A stretch of DNA of 64,000 nucleotides from Arcanobacterium haemolyticum (GCA_021532125.1 JADYUX010000006.1:32983-96982); one strand, 5' to 3'; counted from the first letter of the stretch, positions 47,839-57,706 are shown. Notes: generated by a model not told the origin, from the letters alone. Made by a program: numbers and translations.

Positions 47839-49455
47839 ATGATGTCCACAAAGCGTCCCTGGAAGTTTGTACTTCCAGCACTCATGCTTGCTGGCGCTCT
47901 CGGCCTCGCTGGCTGCGGCGGCTCAGACAATGGCACCCAAGACAACCAAACAACGAGCTCGGACGGCAGCAAGACCGACGGCCCCACACTGGCCGTCTTT
48001 GCTGGCTCTCAAACGCCAATCGTCGCGAACTTCAATCCATACTCCCCGACTGCTCTCTCGGGAACTCTCGGGTCGATCTACGAACCACTGTTCTATTACA
48101 ACAAAGCAAAACCCGAAGATCCCAAGCCCTTGCTTGGAAAAACATTTACCTGGAACGATGAAGGCACCGAGCTTACAGTGCAAATTCGTGATGGCGTCAA
48201 GTGGAATGACGGCACCGATTTCACTGTCGAGGACGTTGTCTACTCATTTACGAATGATGCCGTCGGCCTTGACAATGTTGTAAACGTTGAAGCCGTAGGT
48301 CCCGACACCATCAAACTCACGTTCTCGACCGCCAACTTCACGAACGAATATGCAATCCTCGGAACGACATATATCGTTCCGGAGCACATTTTCGCGGAGC
48401 AGACCGACTTGGTCTCGTTTGCGAACTCCGAGAATCCGGTTGGCACGGGCCCATTCATGTCCCCGACAGTGACTGAAGCTTCGTACACTGTCGTCAAGAA
48501 TCCGAACTACTGGGACCCAGAGCGACCCAAAATTAAAGATGTTCAGTTTATTGGCGTTGACAGCGCCTCCTCCGCTGAATCAATGTTCGTTGCGGGACAA
48601 CTCGACTATTCGACAATGTTCTCTCCCGAGCCAAACAACATCACCGGAACAAACCGCTACGGTTATCTGAAGTTGCAATCCCCTAACCCGATTGTGATTC
48701 TCGCATGTTCCAACCCCGATCTTGGTTGTGACGGCGCACAAACTGATGTCGCCGTGCGTCAGGCATTCTCGAAGGCACTTGACCGCAAGACGATTAACGA
48801 GCGCGCCTACTACGGCCACGCAACAATTGCGACTCCAACATTCACTCTCCCCGGACGAGACGACCATTGGATCAAGGATGGCATCGATAAGCGCCTTCCT
48901 GATGGCGCAGACGTCGATGGAGCTAAGAAGATCCTCGAAGACGCAGGGTACACGCTCGGTTCTGATGGAATTTACGTCAAGGACGGTCAGCGCGCTTCCT
49001 TCGACCTCTTGTCTGTCGACGGCTGGGCTGATGCCAACGCCGCTGGCGAGCTCATGGTCGCGATGGCCAAGGAAGCTGGTATCGAAGTTAAGAACTCGAC
49101 AGTCACCCTCGATCAGTACACAGATCTTCGGCAGGTCGGCAACTATGACATGATCATTTCGGCCCTATTCGGTACAGCGATCTCTGACCCGTACACCATT
49201 TACCGAAATTCATTTACTTCCGCCTACACGACGCCTGTTGGAACGGCTCTCGAACCTAAACAAACCAATTTCGCTCGCTACTCAAACCCCGAAGTTGATC
49301 AAGCGATCGCTGATGCAGCAACCACCAACGACGAGTCCAAGAAGAAAGAGCTTTACGGCATCGTCCAGGACAACATCGTCAGAGACCTCCCCTACATTCC
49401 AATGTTCCACGGAGCTTCTCAAACCTTCTACAACAATGTTGATTTTGATGGATAG
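47839..49455 (+). CDS. Family-5 ABC substrate-binding lipoprotein, premature amber stop
   Basis: Extracytoplasmic binding protein of a peptide/oligosaccharide ABC importer. 538 residues as written: signal peptide and lipobox LAGC (Cys26), a Ser/Thr/Asp linker, then the SBP_bac_5 fold (VRDGVKWNDGTDFTVEDVVYSF is typical, as is RQAFSKALDRKTI). The frame ends at TAG (49453-49455) after NNVDFDG. Reading on in frame gives 28 more residues, PTEDNLYAFPASWDGV and on to NYK, then TAA at 49540. With Trp at the TAG this restores the GWPTEDN end typical of sugar-binding members. A 28-residue C-terminal truncation would remove part of lobe I. The position at the head of a murein-sugar operon suggests GlcNAc-MurNAc or muropeptide import. 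Confidence 0.88.
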   Translation: MMSTKRPWKFVLPALMLAGALGLAGCGGSDNGTQDNQTTSSDGSKTDGPTLAVFAGSQTPIVANFNPYSPTALSGTLGSIYEPLFYYNKAKPEDPKPLLGKTFTWNDEGTELTVQIRDGVKWNDGTDFTVEDVVYSFTNDAVGLDNVVNVEAVGPDTIKLTFSTANFTNEYAILGTTYIVPEHIFAEQTDLVSFANSENPVGTGPFMSPTVTEASYTVVKNPNYWDPERPKIKDVQFIGVDSASSAESMFVAGQLDYSTMFSPEPNNITGTNRYGYLKLQSPNPIVILACSNPDLGCDGAQTDVAVRQAFSKALDRKTINERAYYGHATIATPTFTLPGRDDHWIKDGIDKRLPDGADVDGAKKILEDAGYTLGSDGIYVKDGQRASFDLLSVDGWADANAAGELMVAMAKEAGIEVKNSTVTLDQYTDLRQVGNYDMIISALFGTAISDPYTIYRNSFTSAYTTPVGTALEPKQTNFARYSNPEVDQAIADAATTNDESKKKELYGIVQDNIVRDLPYIPMFHGASQTFYNNVDFDG

Positions 49456-49548
49456 CCAACGGAGGACAACCTCTACGCCTTCCCAGCATCGTGGGATGGT
49501 GTGCAGGCCGCACTCGTAATGTCAACAATCAACTACAAGTAACGCGCT

Positions 49549-49585
49549 GGGTGTGGTTCACGGTGTATTGCCGTGAACCACACCC
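49549..49585 (+). promoter_or_regulatory. Intercistronic hairpin after the binding-protein gene
   Basis: 15-bp perfect stem (49549-49563 / 49571-49585) with a 7-base loop, 6 bases after the natural TAA. No T-tract. Such stems usually stabilise the 5' mRNA so that binding protein exceeds permease. Confidence 0.75.
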
Positions 49586-49606
49586 ACTCCAAGAATTCGA
49601 GGAACC

Positions 49607-50602
49607 GTGAAATACTACGTCCGCCGTATCTTGTTTTACGGAGTTACTCTCTGGGTAGCGATTTCAGTTAACTTTCTTTTGCCCCGTCTGATGCCAGGCG
49701 ACGCCCGCACCATCTTCATTGAGAAACTCATGCGGCGCGGAGGCGAGATTACGCCGGCCACAGAACGGACGATCGATCTTATCTTCGGAAGTGCTAATAC
49801 ATCGCTCTGGGATCAGTATCTCCAATATTGGAATAACCTCCTACACGGCAACCTTGGAATCTCATCTTCGATGTATCCGACACCGGTAGCCAAGCTCATC
49901 TTTGACGCTCTACCGTGGACCCTCATGCTCGTCGGTACTGCAACCGTCATCTCATTTATCCTCGGTGTATCAATCGGAGCTTTCGCAGGCTGGAAGCGTG
50001 GAACGGCCGCCGACGGCATCATTCCTGCAATGACGCTGCTTCGTTCCCTTCCGTACTTTTGGGTATCACTTGTCTTTATCTCGGTATTTTCCGTCAAACT
50101 CCAATGGACCCCCATTATTGGCGGGTACTCAATTCGAGATTTTCCTGCAGGCCCCGAGATGAGCTGGGAATTCATTTCGTCTGCCCTGTACCACGCTATC
50201 CTTCCTGCGACGACGATCGTCATTGCTTCCGTTGGCGGCTGGGTACTGGGCATGCGCAACATGATGGTCTCAACCCTCTCCGAGGACTACATCACCACAG
50301 CCGAAGCCAAAGGCCTCAAGAAACGTCGAATCTTCTTCTGGTACGCCACGAGGAATGCCGCGCTGCCATCGATGGCATCCTTCGGAATCTCGCTCGGCTT
50401 CGTCGTCGCCGGTTCCATCGTGATGGAGCAGGTATTCACCTACCCCGGCGTGGGGCGACTCCTTATCAATGCCGTGCAAAATCAGGACTTTGCTCTCATG
50501 CAAGGGGTATTCCTCGTCATCACCGTGACCGTTCTTCTGGCCAATTTCCTTATGGATCTTCTTTACGGCTTTATCGATCCGAGGGCGCGTGGAAATGTCT
50601 GA
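49607..50602 (+). CDS. ABC transporter permease, OppB/DppB type
   Basis: 331 residues, inner-membrane subunit. Six hydrophobic helices, the first starting at the N-terminus (RILFYGVTLWVAISVNFLLPRL). The ATPase-contact EAA loop is YITTAEAKGLKKRRIFFWYATRNAALP. The start has GAGGAACC upstream. It is followed by the second permease, whose start region overlaps its stop. Confidence 0.93.
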   Translation: MKYYVRRILFYGVTLWVAISVNFLLPRLMPGDARTIFIEKLMRRGGEITPATERTIDLIFGSANTSLWDQYLQYWNNLLHGNLGISSSMYPTPVAKLIFDALPWTLMLVGTATVISFILGVSIGAFAGWKRGTAADGIIPAMTLLRSLPYFWVSLVFISVFSVKLQWTPIIGGYSIRDFPAGPEMSWEFISSALYHAILPATTIVIASVGGWVLGMRNMMVSTLSEDYITTAEAKGLKKRRIFFWYATRNAALPSMASFGISLGFVVAGSIVMEQVFTYPGVGRLLINAVQNQDFALMQGVFLVITVTVLLANFLMDLLYGFIDPRARGNV

Positions 50603-50624
50603 AATACAAACTAAAGGTGAGGTC

Positions 50625-51587
50625 ATGTCGCATACGGCTCAAGGATCTGCGCCCACTCGTCAATCGCGCACCCGCAAGCTACCCCATATGAGTTTTAAAC
50701 TCGGCCTCGGGCTCTTCTTAACCCTCTCAATCATCCTCTTTGCAATATTTGGGCCGATGCTCACGCAGGACCCTCGTTACTACGGTAATGAGACATTTGC
50801 GCCACCAAATGCGACTCATCTCCTCGGCACAAACAATCTCGGCGCAGATGTTCTTGCCCAGCTTGCTGAGGGGGCTCGCGGTTCAATTATGGTCGGTTTG
50901 ATAGCCGGCTTTATCGCAGTAACGTTGGCCCTCTTCTTTGGAATTGTGGCGGGTTACCGCGGCGGCCTTGTTGATGAAGGTCTGTCACTCATTACCAACA
51001 TTATGTTGGTCATCCCCGGCATGCCTCTTGTCATTGTCATCGCTGCGTATCTTCAGTCGCGCACAATGTGGGTCATTGCGGTTGTTCTTGGTTTTACCTC
51101 GTGGGCCGGCTCGGCCGTAGTATTACGCTTGCAAGCCAGATCTCTTCGCAATCGTGATTATGTTGCAGCTTCCCGTGTATCGGGCGAGCGCACGTATCGA
51201 ATTATCCTCGTTGAGATACTCCCGAGTCTCCTTCCCCTCCTTGCGGCAATGTTCCTCTCGGCCGTTGTCCTAGCGATTCTGTCCGAGGCAGGTTTGTCCT
51301 ACCTCGGTCTCGGACCTTCGGGGGCGATTACGTGGGGAACGATGCTCAACCAAGCGGCACTTCACAACGCGTTCATTGTTGGAGCTTGGTGGTGGTTTGT
51401 CCCTCCGGGGTTGCTAATTGCCCTCTTCGGATGCGGACTCTCACTGATCAACTTCTCGATTGACGAGACGATTAACCCGAAGCTTCGCAGTGCTCCTCAT
51501 TCCGTCCGGCAGGTACGTAAGGCCGAGCGAGAACTCAAACGTCGTCGCCGCGAATCTTCAGCAAAGGAAGTGGAACATGCTCACTGA
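50625..51587 (+). CDS. ABC transporter permease, OppC/DppC type
   Basis: 320 residues from the ATG at 50625 (AAAGGTGAGG upstream); ATG 50595 and GTG 50589 overlap the first permease and are possible. An N-terminal helix and five more follow; the EAA loop is NRDYVAASRVSGERTYRIILVEILPSLLP. The tail is strongly basic (ELKRRRRES). Works with the OppB-type subunit. Confidence 0.92.
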   Translation: MSHTAQGSAPTRQSRTRKLPHMSFKLGLGLFLTLSIILFAIFGPMLTQDPRYYGNETFAPPNATHLLGTNNLGADVLAQLAEGARGSIMVGLIAGFIAVTLALFFGIVAGYRGGLVDEGLSLITNIMLVIPGMPLVIVIAAYLQSRTMWVIAVVLGFTSWAGSAVVLRLQARSLRNRDYVAASRVSGERTYRIILVEILPSLLPLLAAMFLSAVVLAILSEAGLSYLGLGPSGAITWGTMLNQAALHNAFIVGAWWWFVPPGLLIALFGCGLSLINFSIDETINPKLRSAPHSVRQVRKAERELKRRRRESSAKEVEHAH

Positions 51588-52482
51588 GACAGCACACCGC
51601 GGCCCCCTGACAACTCCCGATCATGCTGACTATCTGGCGTCTCATGAGCCGGTGCTGACCGCGTCCCACGTGTCAATTGAGTACACCGTGTCCCCACCAG
51701 TTGAAGCCGTCAAGGATGTTTCGCTTACTCTCAATCGGGGCGAGATACTCGGATTAGCTGGCGAATCAGGGTGTGGAAAATCCACTCTTGCTTATGGCCT
51801 CACCCGGCTTCTCAAACCGCCGGCATTGATGAGATCTGGTCAAGCGATATTCCATGACAAGTCGGGCGACGATATTAACGTTACGGCACTGACTGGCGAC
51901 GAACTCCGCGCATTCCGCTGGGACAAAATCTCGATGGTATTTCAGGGTGCTATGAACGCCCTTAATCCAGTCATTTCGGTGCGTTCCCAGATTTTCGATG
52001 TCTTTTCCACGCATCGTCCTGGAATGTCACGGGCGGAGAAAACTGCCGAAGCCGAGAATCTCCTTCGACTTGTGGGAGTTGATCCGAGCCGCCTTGGCGC
52101 TTTTGCTCATGAGCTTTCCGGCGGGATGCGCCAAAGGATCATGATCGCGATGGCGCTGGCTCTCAAACCGCAGGTCATGATCATGGATGAGCCGACTACA
52201 GCTCTCGATGTCGTAGTTCAACGCGAGATTCTCAAAGAAATCATGCGTCTACGCGAGCAACTCAATTTCGCAGTCATATTTATCACTCATGATCTACCGA
52301 TGCTTCTTGAGATTTCTGACCGAATTGCGGTCATGAAATCTGGAGAAATTGTCGAGATCAACACTGCCGCAAATATTTACGAGCGCCCACAGCACGACTA
52401 CACCAAGAAGCTCCTCAGTTCGTTCCCCTCCCTCCTCGGTGAGCGCCGAGACTTTATCCGTGGCAAAGCTCAAGGAGAATGA
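51577..52482 (+). CDS. ABC transporter ATP-binding protein, OppD/DppD type
   Basis: 301 residues. Walker A GESGCGKST, Q-loop in MVFQGAMNALNPV, signature LSGGMRQR, Walker B VMIMDEPTTALD, switch His in ITHD. Overlaps the permease stop by 11 bases. It lacks much of the usual Cys-rich C-terminal oligopeptide extension. Confidence 0.93.
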   Translation: MLTETAHRGPLTTPDHADYLASHEPVLTASHVSIEYTVSPPVEAVKDVSLTLNRGEILGLAGESGCGKSTLAYGLTRLLKPPALMRSGQAIFHDKSGDDINVTALTGDELRAFRWDKISMVFQGAMNALNPVISVRSQIFDVFSTHRPGMSRAEKTAEAENLLRLVGVDPSRLGAFAHELSGGMRQRIMIAMALALKPQVMIMDEPTTALDVVVQREILKEIMRLREQLNFAVIFITHDLPMLLEISDRIAVMKSGEIVEINTAANIYERPQHDYTKKLLSSFPSLLGERRDFIRGKAQGE

Positions 52483-52483
52483 C

Positions 52484-53317
52484 ATGACACTCGAATTCAC
52501 TGGCGTGACCAAGGAATACAAGATTCGTCGGGGTGTGCACTCATCGACCCTAACTGCTGTCAATAATGTGTCATTCACGATCGAGCCGGGACAGACTGTT
52601 GCACTCGTAGGCGAGTCAGGTTCGGGCAAATCGACGATTGCCAAAATGATTCTTCGTTTAGAGAAGCCGACGAGCGGATCGATAAGTATCGACGGTATCG
52701 ATGCTGGTGTGCGCCGTGGACGCCACGACGAGTACTTGCGCAAGGTTCAGATGGTCTTCCAAGACCCGTTTGCTTCTCTTAACCCCTTTCATACGATTGA
52801 GCACCATATTGCTCGCCCCCTACGCATACACAAGAAGGCCTCCTCACCGGAGGAATTACGATCCCAAGTTCTGGAACTTCTCTCTCGAGTGAATCTCGAA
52901 CCCGCCGAAGATTTTGCGTCGCGTCGGCCGCACGAGCTGTCTGGAGGACAACGACAACGTGTGGCGATTGCTCGTGCTCTAGCGCCAGGTGCACGGTATC
53001 TCATTGCCGACGAGCCGGTTTCCATGCTTGACGTGTCGATCCGCTTATCTGTGCTTAACTTGCTCGCAAAACTTCAGCGCGAGGAGAATCTCGGAGTCCT
53101 ATATATCACGCACGACTTGGCAACTGCCCGGCATTTTTCCGATGACATTATGGTGATGTACAAGGGGAATATCGTTGAGTACGGGCCGTCGGACGATGTC
53201 ATTCTCAATCCGCAGCACGAGTACACGAAAACTCTTCTAGCTGCCGCACCTGAGCCAGCTAATCACGGGAAACTTCGCGATCAAATTCGCGCCGAGATTG
53301 CTGCGTCACGTAGTTAG
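52484..53317 (+). CDS. ABC transporter ATP-binding protein, OppF/DppF type
   Basis: 277 residues from the ATG after AAGGAGAATGAC. Walker A GESGSGKST, MVFQDPFASLNP, signature LSGGQRQR, Walker B YLIADEPVSMLD. It lies one base after the first ATPase gene. The pair forms the heterodimeric motor of the importer. Confidence 0.94.
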   Translation: MTLEFTGVTKEYKIRRGVHSSTLTAVNNVSFTIEPGQTVALVGESGSGKSTIAKMILRLEKPTSGSISIDGIDAGVRRGRHDEYLRKVQMVFQDPFASLNPFHTIEHHIARPLRIHKKASSPEELRSQVLELLSRVNLEPAEDFASRRPHELSGGQRQRVAIARALAPGARYLIADEPVSMLDVSIRLSVLNLLAKLQREENLGVLYITHDLATARHFSDDIMVMYKGNIVEYGPSDDVILNPQHEYTKTLLAAAPEPANHGKLRDQIRAEIAASRS

Positions 53318-53324
53318 GCCGGTC

Positions 53325-55517
53325 ATGGATACATTCGCCTCAGCACAAGAAATGGTCGCTTCCTGGTCTATTGATGAGGTGGTTGGTCGCCTGTTTTGTG
53401 TCTCTGTCGGACATCACGCTAATGGCGCTTACGGATTCTCGGATTCCCTTGATGAGACGGCTCGCCTCGTTCACAAGCACCACATCGGTGGCGTATGTTA
53501 TTTTCCCACTGGTGAGGACGGCGCTAATCCGGCCGTTGTCAGTAGCGTTGTAGAAAAGCTGCGGTCCAGCTCCACGCTCCCACTCCTTGTCACGATCGAT
53601 CAAGAGGGTGGACTCGTGACCAGAATGCGGGAGCCTGCAACCCGGTGGCCCTCGGCAATGGCGCAAGGAGCTTCACGGACACCAATCGCATTGTGTTCGA
53701 AGCTGTCAGGGATGGAATTGCAGGCGAGTGGAATCGATATGACGTTCGCTCCCGTAGCTGACGTCAATTCGGAACCAGCAAATCCCGTTATCGGTATCCG
53801 CTCGGCGGCGTCAACTCCCACTACTGTAGGCACATTCGTGCGTGAGGCAATCGCGGGTTTTCATTCTGCAGGTATCCTCACCTGTGCTAAACACTTCCCT
53901 GGGCACGGCGCCACGGCGGTCGATTCACATTTCGGCTTACCGGTGTTTTCAGCCTCGCACGACGACTGGCGACACTGTGAGGCTCTGCCCTTCATCGAGG
54001 CAATCGCAGCGGGGGTCGATGCGATCATGATCGGCCATCTTGCGGCGCCCGAGCTTGATCCTTCCGGTGCTCCAGCAACGTTCTCCAGCCCAATTGTGAC
54101 CGGGCTACTGCGACGCGAACTCGGATTCGACGGCGTCATCGTCACTGATGCGCTCGATATGGCCGGGGCGACTGGTCATGGCACAGACCCAGCGGACCTC
54201 TGCCTGAATGCTCTCACTGCTGGCGTTGATCTCCTTCTCATGCCTCGTGATCCAGAGCGATGCGTGCAAGCAGTCATCGACGCAGTCCGATCAGGCCTCC
54301 TTAATGAATCTCGCCTCCGTGAATCTGCTGCGCGCGTCCTGGCGCTACGTATCACCCGAGAATCACGAGCTCGCTCTTTGAGTCACGATGTTCTTGTACG
54401 CAACCGACATATCGCAGCACGCACTGTGACGTCAGCGATCGCGTGGCGCGATCCTCGTCGTCGTTTCCGTCTTGAACAGAACCAGGAAGTAGACATCCTC
54501 GCCGATCCACTTCCGCCGAGCATCGGCCGCGGTGTAGAGGATCTCCCCCGCACACTCGCCCACATACTGAGGAATGACCATCACGTTGATGTCAGCGTCC
54601 GTCAGCTCGGTGAACCAACCCGCCCCGATGCGATGACGCTCGTCGTTATTCGTGACGCCTGGCGTTTCCCAGAAGTCGCGCAGCAGCTTCGCAACGCGCA
54701 CGCTGACTGCGTCGTCGCTGCCCGCTCCCCTTACGACGCTCGCCTCATCGACAAGAATGTCCCCGTTCTCCTCACGTACGGCGACATACCCGGATGCGCC
54801 GCGGGAGTTGCAGCTTGCCTGATTTCGGGAATCGCGCTTGGCTCGTTGCCGATCGATTTGCCTGGAGAGAATGGCGACATTCTCTGGCCGTCGAGGCCCC
54901 GCCCCCACGTGTCGGTTCGGCCGTATGGGCCCGGTGACTACGACGAGATCGGGCGTATCTGTGTTCGCACCGGTGCTTCGGGGAACGACGCTAGCGGTTT
55001 ATATTCAGACGACGAACTTCTACCATCGATATACGCGTATCCCTACCTGAAATTTGCGCCCGAACTAGCTTATGTTGTCGATGTTGATGGCCAAGCTGCG
55101 GGTTACATTCTCGGAGTGGACGATTCTAGCGCGTTCCACGAGTGGTGGAAGGCCGAATGGTCACCTTGGATCGCCGATCGCTTCTCCCGAGCGACACCAC
55201 TATCAGAACTCGAACAAGCTCTCGTATCCCGAGCGCTTCACCCTGAACTCCCTGCGTGGCGTTCTTTGTATCCAGCCGAATTCCACATTGATTTGTTGCC
55301 CATAGTGCAAGGCGAAGGATGGGGACGTGAGCTCATCGATCAATTTGTGACGAAGATTCGCGAACGCGGCGTTCGTCGTGTAGCAATCGGAGTAGGGGCG
55401 ACGAATGCTCGCGCTTATCGTTTCTATCGTTCGCTTGGATTCGCTCAGATCCAGTCCTGGAAACGGGCCGACGGAGAGATCGGTGGCCACATTCTCGGGT
55501 TAGAGGCGGAAGCATGA
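53325..55517 (+). CDS. nagZ: GH3 beta-N-acetylglucosaminidase (NagZ) fused to a GNAT acetyltransferase
   Basis: 730 residues. The GH3 part (about 1-380) has the NagZ signature KHFPGHG (189-195) with D200-S-H202 of the acid/base loop, and nucleophile Asp275 in VTDALDMAG; it frees GlcNAc from murein fragments. A middle GH3 C-terminal region (about 385-520) follows. Residues about 525-730 are a GNAT N-acetyltransferase (HVSVRPYGPGDYDEIGRI, then GEGWGRELIDQFVTKIRERGV and GATNARAYRFYRSLGF for acetyl-CoA). No signal peptide, so it acts in the cytoplasm on imported sugars. Its last bases overlap namZ (ATGA). Confidence 0.92.
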   Translation: MDTFASAQEMVASWSIDEVVGRLFCVSVGHHANGAYGFSDSLDETARLVHKHHIGGVCYFPTGEDGANPAVVSSVVEKLRSSSTLPLLVTIDQEGGLVTRMREPATRWPSAMAQGASRTPIALCSKLSGMELQASGIDMTFAPVADVNSEPANPVIGIRSAASTPTTVGTFVREAIAGFHSAGILTCAKHFPGHGATAVDSHFGLPVFSASHDDWRHCEALPFIEAIAAGVDAIMIGHLAAPELDPSGAPATFSSPIVTGLLRRELGFDGVIVTDALDMAGATGHGTDPADLCLNALTAGVDLLLMPRDPERCVQAVIDAVRSGLLNESRLRESAARVLALRITRESRARSLSHDVLVRNRHIAARTVTSAIAWRDPRRRFRLEQNQEVDILADPLPPSIGRGVEDLPRTLAHILRNDHHVDVSVRQLGEPTRPDAMTLVVIRDAWRFPEVAQQLRNAHADCVVAARSPYDARLIDKNVPVLLTYGDIPGCAAGVAACLISGIALGSLPIDLPGENGDILWPSRPRPHVSVRPYGPGDYDEIGRICVRTGASGNDASGLYSDDELLPSIYAYPYLKFAPELAYVVDVDGQAAGYILGVDDSSAFHEWWKAEWSPWIADRFSRATPLSELEQALVSRALHPELPAWRSLYPAEFHIDLLPIVQGEGWGRELIDQFVTKIRERGVRRVAIGVGATNARAYRFYRSLGFAQIQSWKRADGEIGGHILGLEAEA

Positions 55518-56680
55518 TCGAATTAGGTATCGATCGCCTCGTGGCAGACTCAACGTTAATTCCTGGTTCACGTTGGGGGTTGGTGACGAATTTTACCGGC
55601 GTGACGTCGGATCTTCGATTGTCGTCTCGCGCCTTACAAGGTTCGCCGCTCGTAGCACTCTTAAGCCCTGAACATGGCCTGCGAGGATCAGCTCAAGCTG
55701 GGGAATCAGAAGGGGGCGGCAGCGATCCCCTCACTGGTCTCCCCGTTGTTGACACGTACCGGCTCGACTCTGCGAAGCTTGACCAGGCCCTCATTGACCT
55801 AGATATCGACGCACTCATTGTCGATCTTCAAGATATTGGTGTGCGTTTCTACACGTATTCGTCGACAATGATCGACTGTATGCGTGCGGCCGCGCGCCGC
55901 GGTATTCCTTTCGTTGTTCTCGACCGTCCCAATCCGCTTGGCGGATTTGCTGCGGGACCTGGGCTTTCCCCTGGATACGAATCATTTGTTGGTCGAATCG
56001 ATGTCCCCTTATGCCACGGCAAGACTATCGGCGAACTTGCTCGAATCGCTGCTGCACTCGATCGAGATAGTGGAGTTCCCACACCCGATCCTGTTGTCGT
56101 CGAGATGCGCGGTTGGCATCGCGAAATGCGCTGGCAAGATACGGGACTGCACTGGGTACCCCCGTCGCCCAATATGCCGACACCTGCAACAGTTTTTGCG
56201 TACGTCGGTACTGCCCTATTCGAAGGAACGAATGTTTCCGAGGGACGTGGAACGACGAAACCGTTTGAACTTGTCGGCGCACCCTGGCTCGATGAGACCT
56301 ACGCAGATAGTCTCAATGCGCTCAATCTGCCAGGCACGCAATTCCGTTCAGCGTGGTTCTCCCCTACCTTCAGTAAATGGGCAGCGACCATGATCGCAGG
56401 TGCACAGGTCTACCTCGATCCTGCCTCGGCACATCCACTTGTGACCGCTCTACATATGCTTCGACACTCAGCCCACCACGAATTTGCATGGAATACACCC
56501 AGCTTCGAAGGAAAAACGAAGCGCCCATACTTCGTCGACCTTCTCTGGGGAAATAGCGATCTACGGCTTAATCTCACTCATGACTTTGAGTCGCTTGTCG
56601 ATATTTCGTCCTCACAGCCGGCTAATATGCGTGACAAGGAATGGTTGCTCTACCCCACATCTCTGGAGGGAACACTATGA
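55514..56680 (+). CDS. namZ: Exo-beta-N-acetylmuramidase NamZ (DUF1343, GH171)
   Basis: Removes terminal non-reducing MurNAc from murein fragments. 388 residues: GLVTNFTGVT, LLSPEHGLRGSAQAGE with the catalytic Glu region, VDLQDIGVRFYTYSSTM, VLDRPNPLGG and FEGTNVSEGRGTTKPFE are the DUF1343 landmarks. In Bacillus and others NamZ acts with NagZ and MurQ. No signal peptide was seen here, so it would work on imported fragments. Start overlaps nagZ; stop overlaps murR. Confidence 0.93.
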   Translation: MIELGIDRLVADSTLIPGSRWGLVTNFTGVTSDLRLSSRALQGSPLVALLSPEHGLRGSAQAGESEGGGSDPLTGLPVVDTYRLDSAKLDQALIDLDIDALIVDLQDIGVRFYTYSSTMIDCMRAAARRGIPFVVLDRPNPLGGFAAGPGLSPGYESFVGRIDVPLCHGKTIGELARIAAALDRDSGVPTPDPVVVEMRGWHREMRWQDTGLHWVPPSPNMPTPATVFAYVGTALFEGTNVSEGRGTTKPFELVGAPWLDETYADSLNALNLPGTQFRSAWFSPTFSKWAATMIAGAQVYLDPASAHPLVTALHMLRHSAHHEFAWNTPSFEGKTKRPYFVDLLWGNSDLRLNLTHDFESLVDISSSQPANMRDKEWLLYPTSLEGTL

Positions 56681-57585
56681 CGATGTCCACCGCCTCGTTT
56701 TCTGAACACCGTGGCGCGCTCACGACTCTCATTCGTAGTTTCTTACCTGATATGCAGCCAGCCATGGCACGTGTTGGAACATTCGTTTTAGAACACCCAA
56801 GCGACGTTGCCGGCATGACCATCAACTCCCTTGCAAAGGCTGTCGATGTCTCAGAAACCACCGTGATTCGATTTTGTCGCGAAATCGGAATCGGTGGATA
56901 TTCACAGCTCCGTCTCGGCTTGGCGGTTGAACTTGGGGCTCGAACAGAAGCCACTGAGAAGTTCCAAGGCTCCACCGACATTTCTCCAGATGACACTCTC
57001 TTGTCGGCCGTCGAAAAAATCGCCTACGCCGATACACGATCTGTTGAAGATACGGCAAAAGCTCTCAATGTGGCGACTCTTGAAAAAGTTATCAGCGCCG
57101 TTGCCGAGGCAGAGCGAACAGATATTTACGGCGTTGGAGCCTCGGGGCTCGTCGCTATCGACCTTCAACAAAAGCTCCACAGGATCGGCCTCATTTCTTT
57201 CGCGTTTAGCGACCCTCACCAGGCACTCGTTTCAGCAGCACTCCTTCATCCCACCTGCGTCGCTATTGGCATTTCTCATTCTGGGAAGACACCCGACACG
57301 ATCGATTCACTCACCGAAGCAAAAGCACACGGCGCAACCACCGTAGCTATCACAAATTCGCCGCTCTCCCCCTTGGCGCATCTCGCTGATTACGTGCTCA
57401 CTACCGCTGCCACAGAAACTACTTACCGATCAGCATCAACTGGAAGTAGGTTGGCCCAGCTCACCGTGGTCGATTGCCTCTTCGTCGGCGTCGCTCAAGC
57501 ACGCCTGAAAGACTCGATGGCTGCCCTCGACGAAACCCGGCGTGTCCTTCGATCCAATCGACGCACAGGAGCCGACGATGCGTGA
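56677..57585 (+). CDS. RpiR-family regulator, MurR-like
   Basis: 302 residues from the ATG overlapping the namZ stop (ATGA), after GGAGGG. N-terminal HTH_6 (about 10-90: MTINSLAKAVDVSETTVIRFCREIGIGGYSQLRL) and a C-terminal SIS sugar-phosphate domain (YGVGASGLVAIDLQQKL, GISHSGKTPDTI). MurR proteins respond to MurNAc-6-phosphate. It probably acts at the palindrome before the operon. Confidence 0.92.
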   Translation: MTMSTASFSEHRGALTTLIRSFLPDMQPAMARVGTFVLEHPSDVAGMTINSLAKAVDVSETTVIRFCREIGIGGYSQLRLGLAVELGARTEATEKFQGSTDISPDDTLLSAVEKIAYADTRSVEDTAKALNVATLEKVISAVAEAERTDIYGVGASGLVAIDLQQKLHRIGLISFAFSDPHQALVSAALLHPTCVAIGISHSGKTPDTIDSLTEAKAHGATTVAITNSPLSPLAHLADYVLTTAATETTYRSASTGSRLAQLTVVDCLFVGVAQARLKDSMAALDETRRVLRSNRRTGADDA

Positions 57586-57706
57586 ACCCCAAGCTCCTTA
57601 GTTCCTCCATTCCGATCCGTCGGGAGAATCGCCTTAGCTCTCCCCGGCACAGCATCTCCCAACGCGCAGCACCTGCGCGCCACCCTAGACTTTCACAGGA
57701 CTCCTC

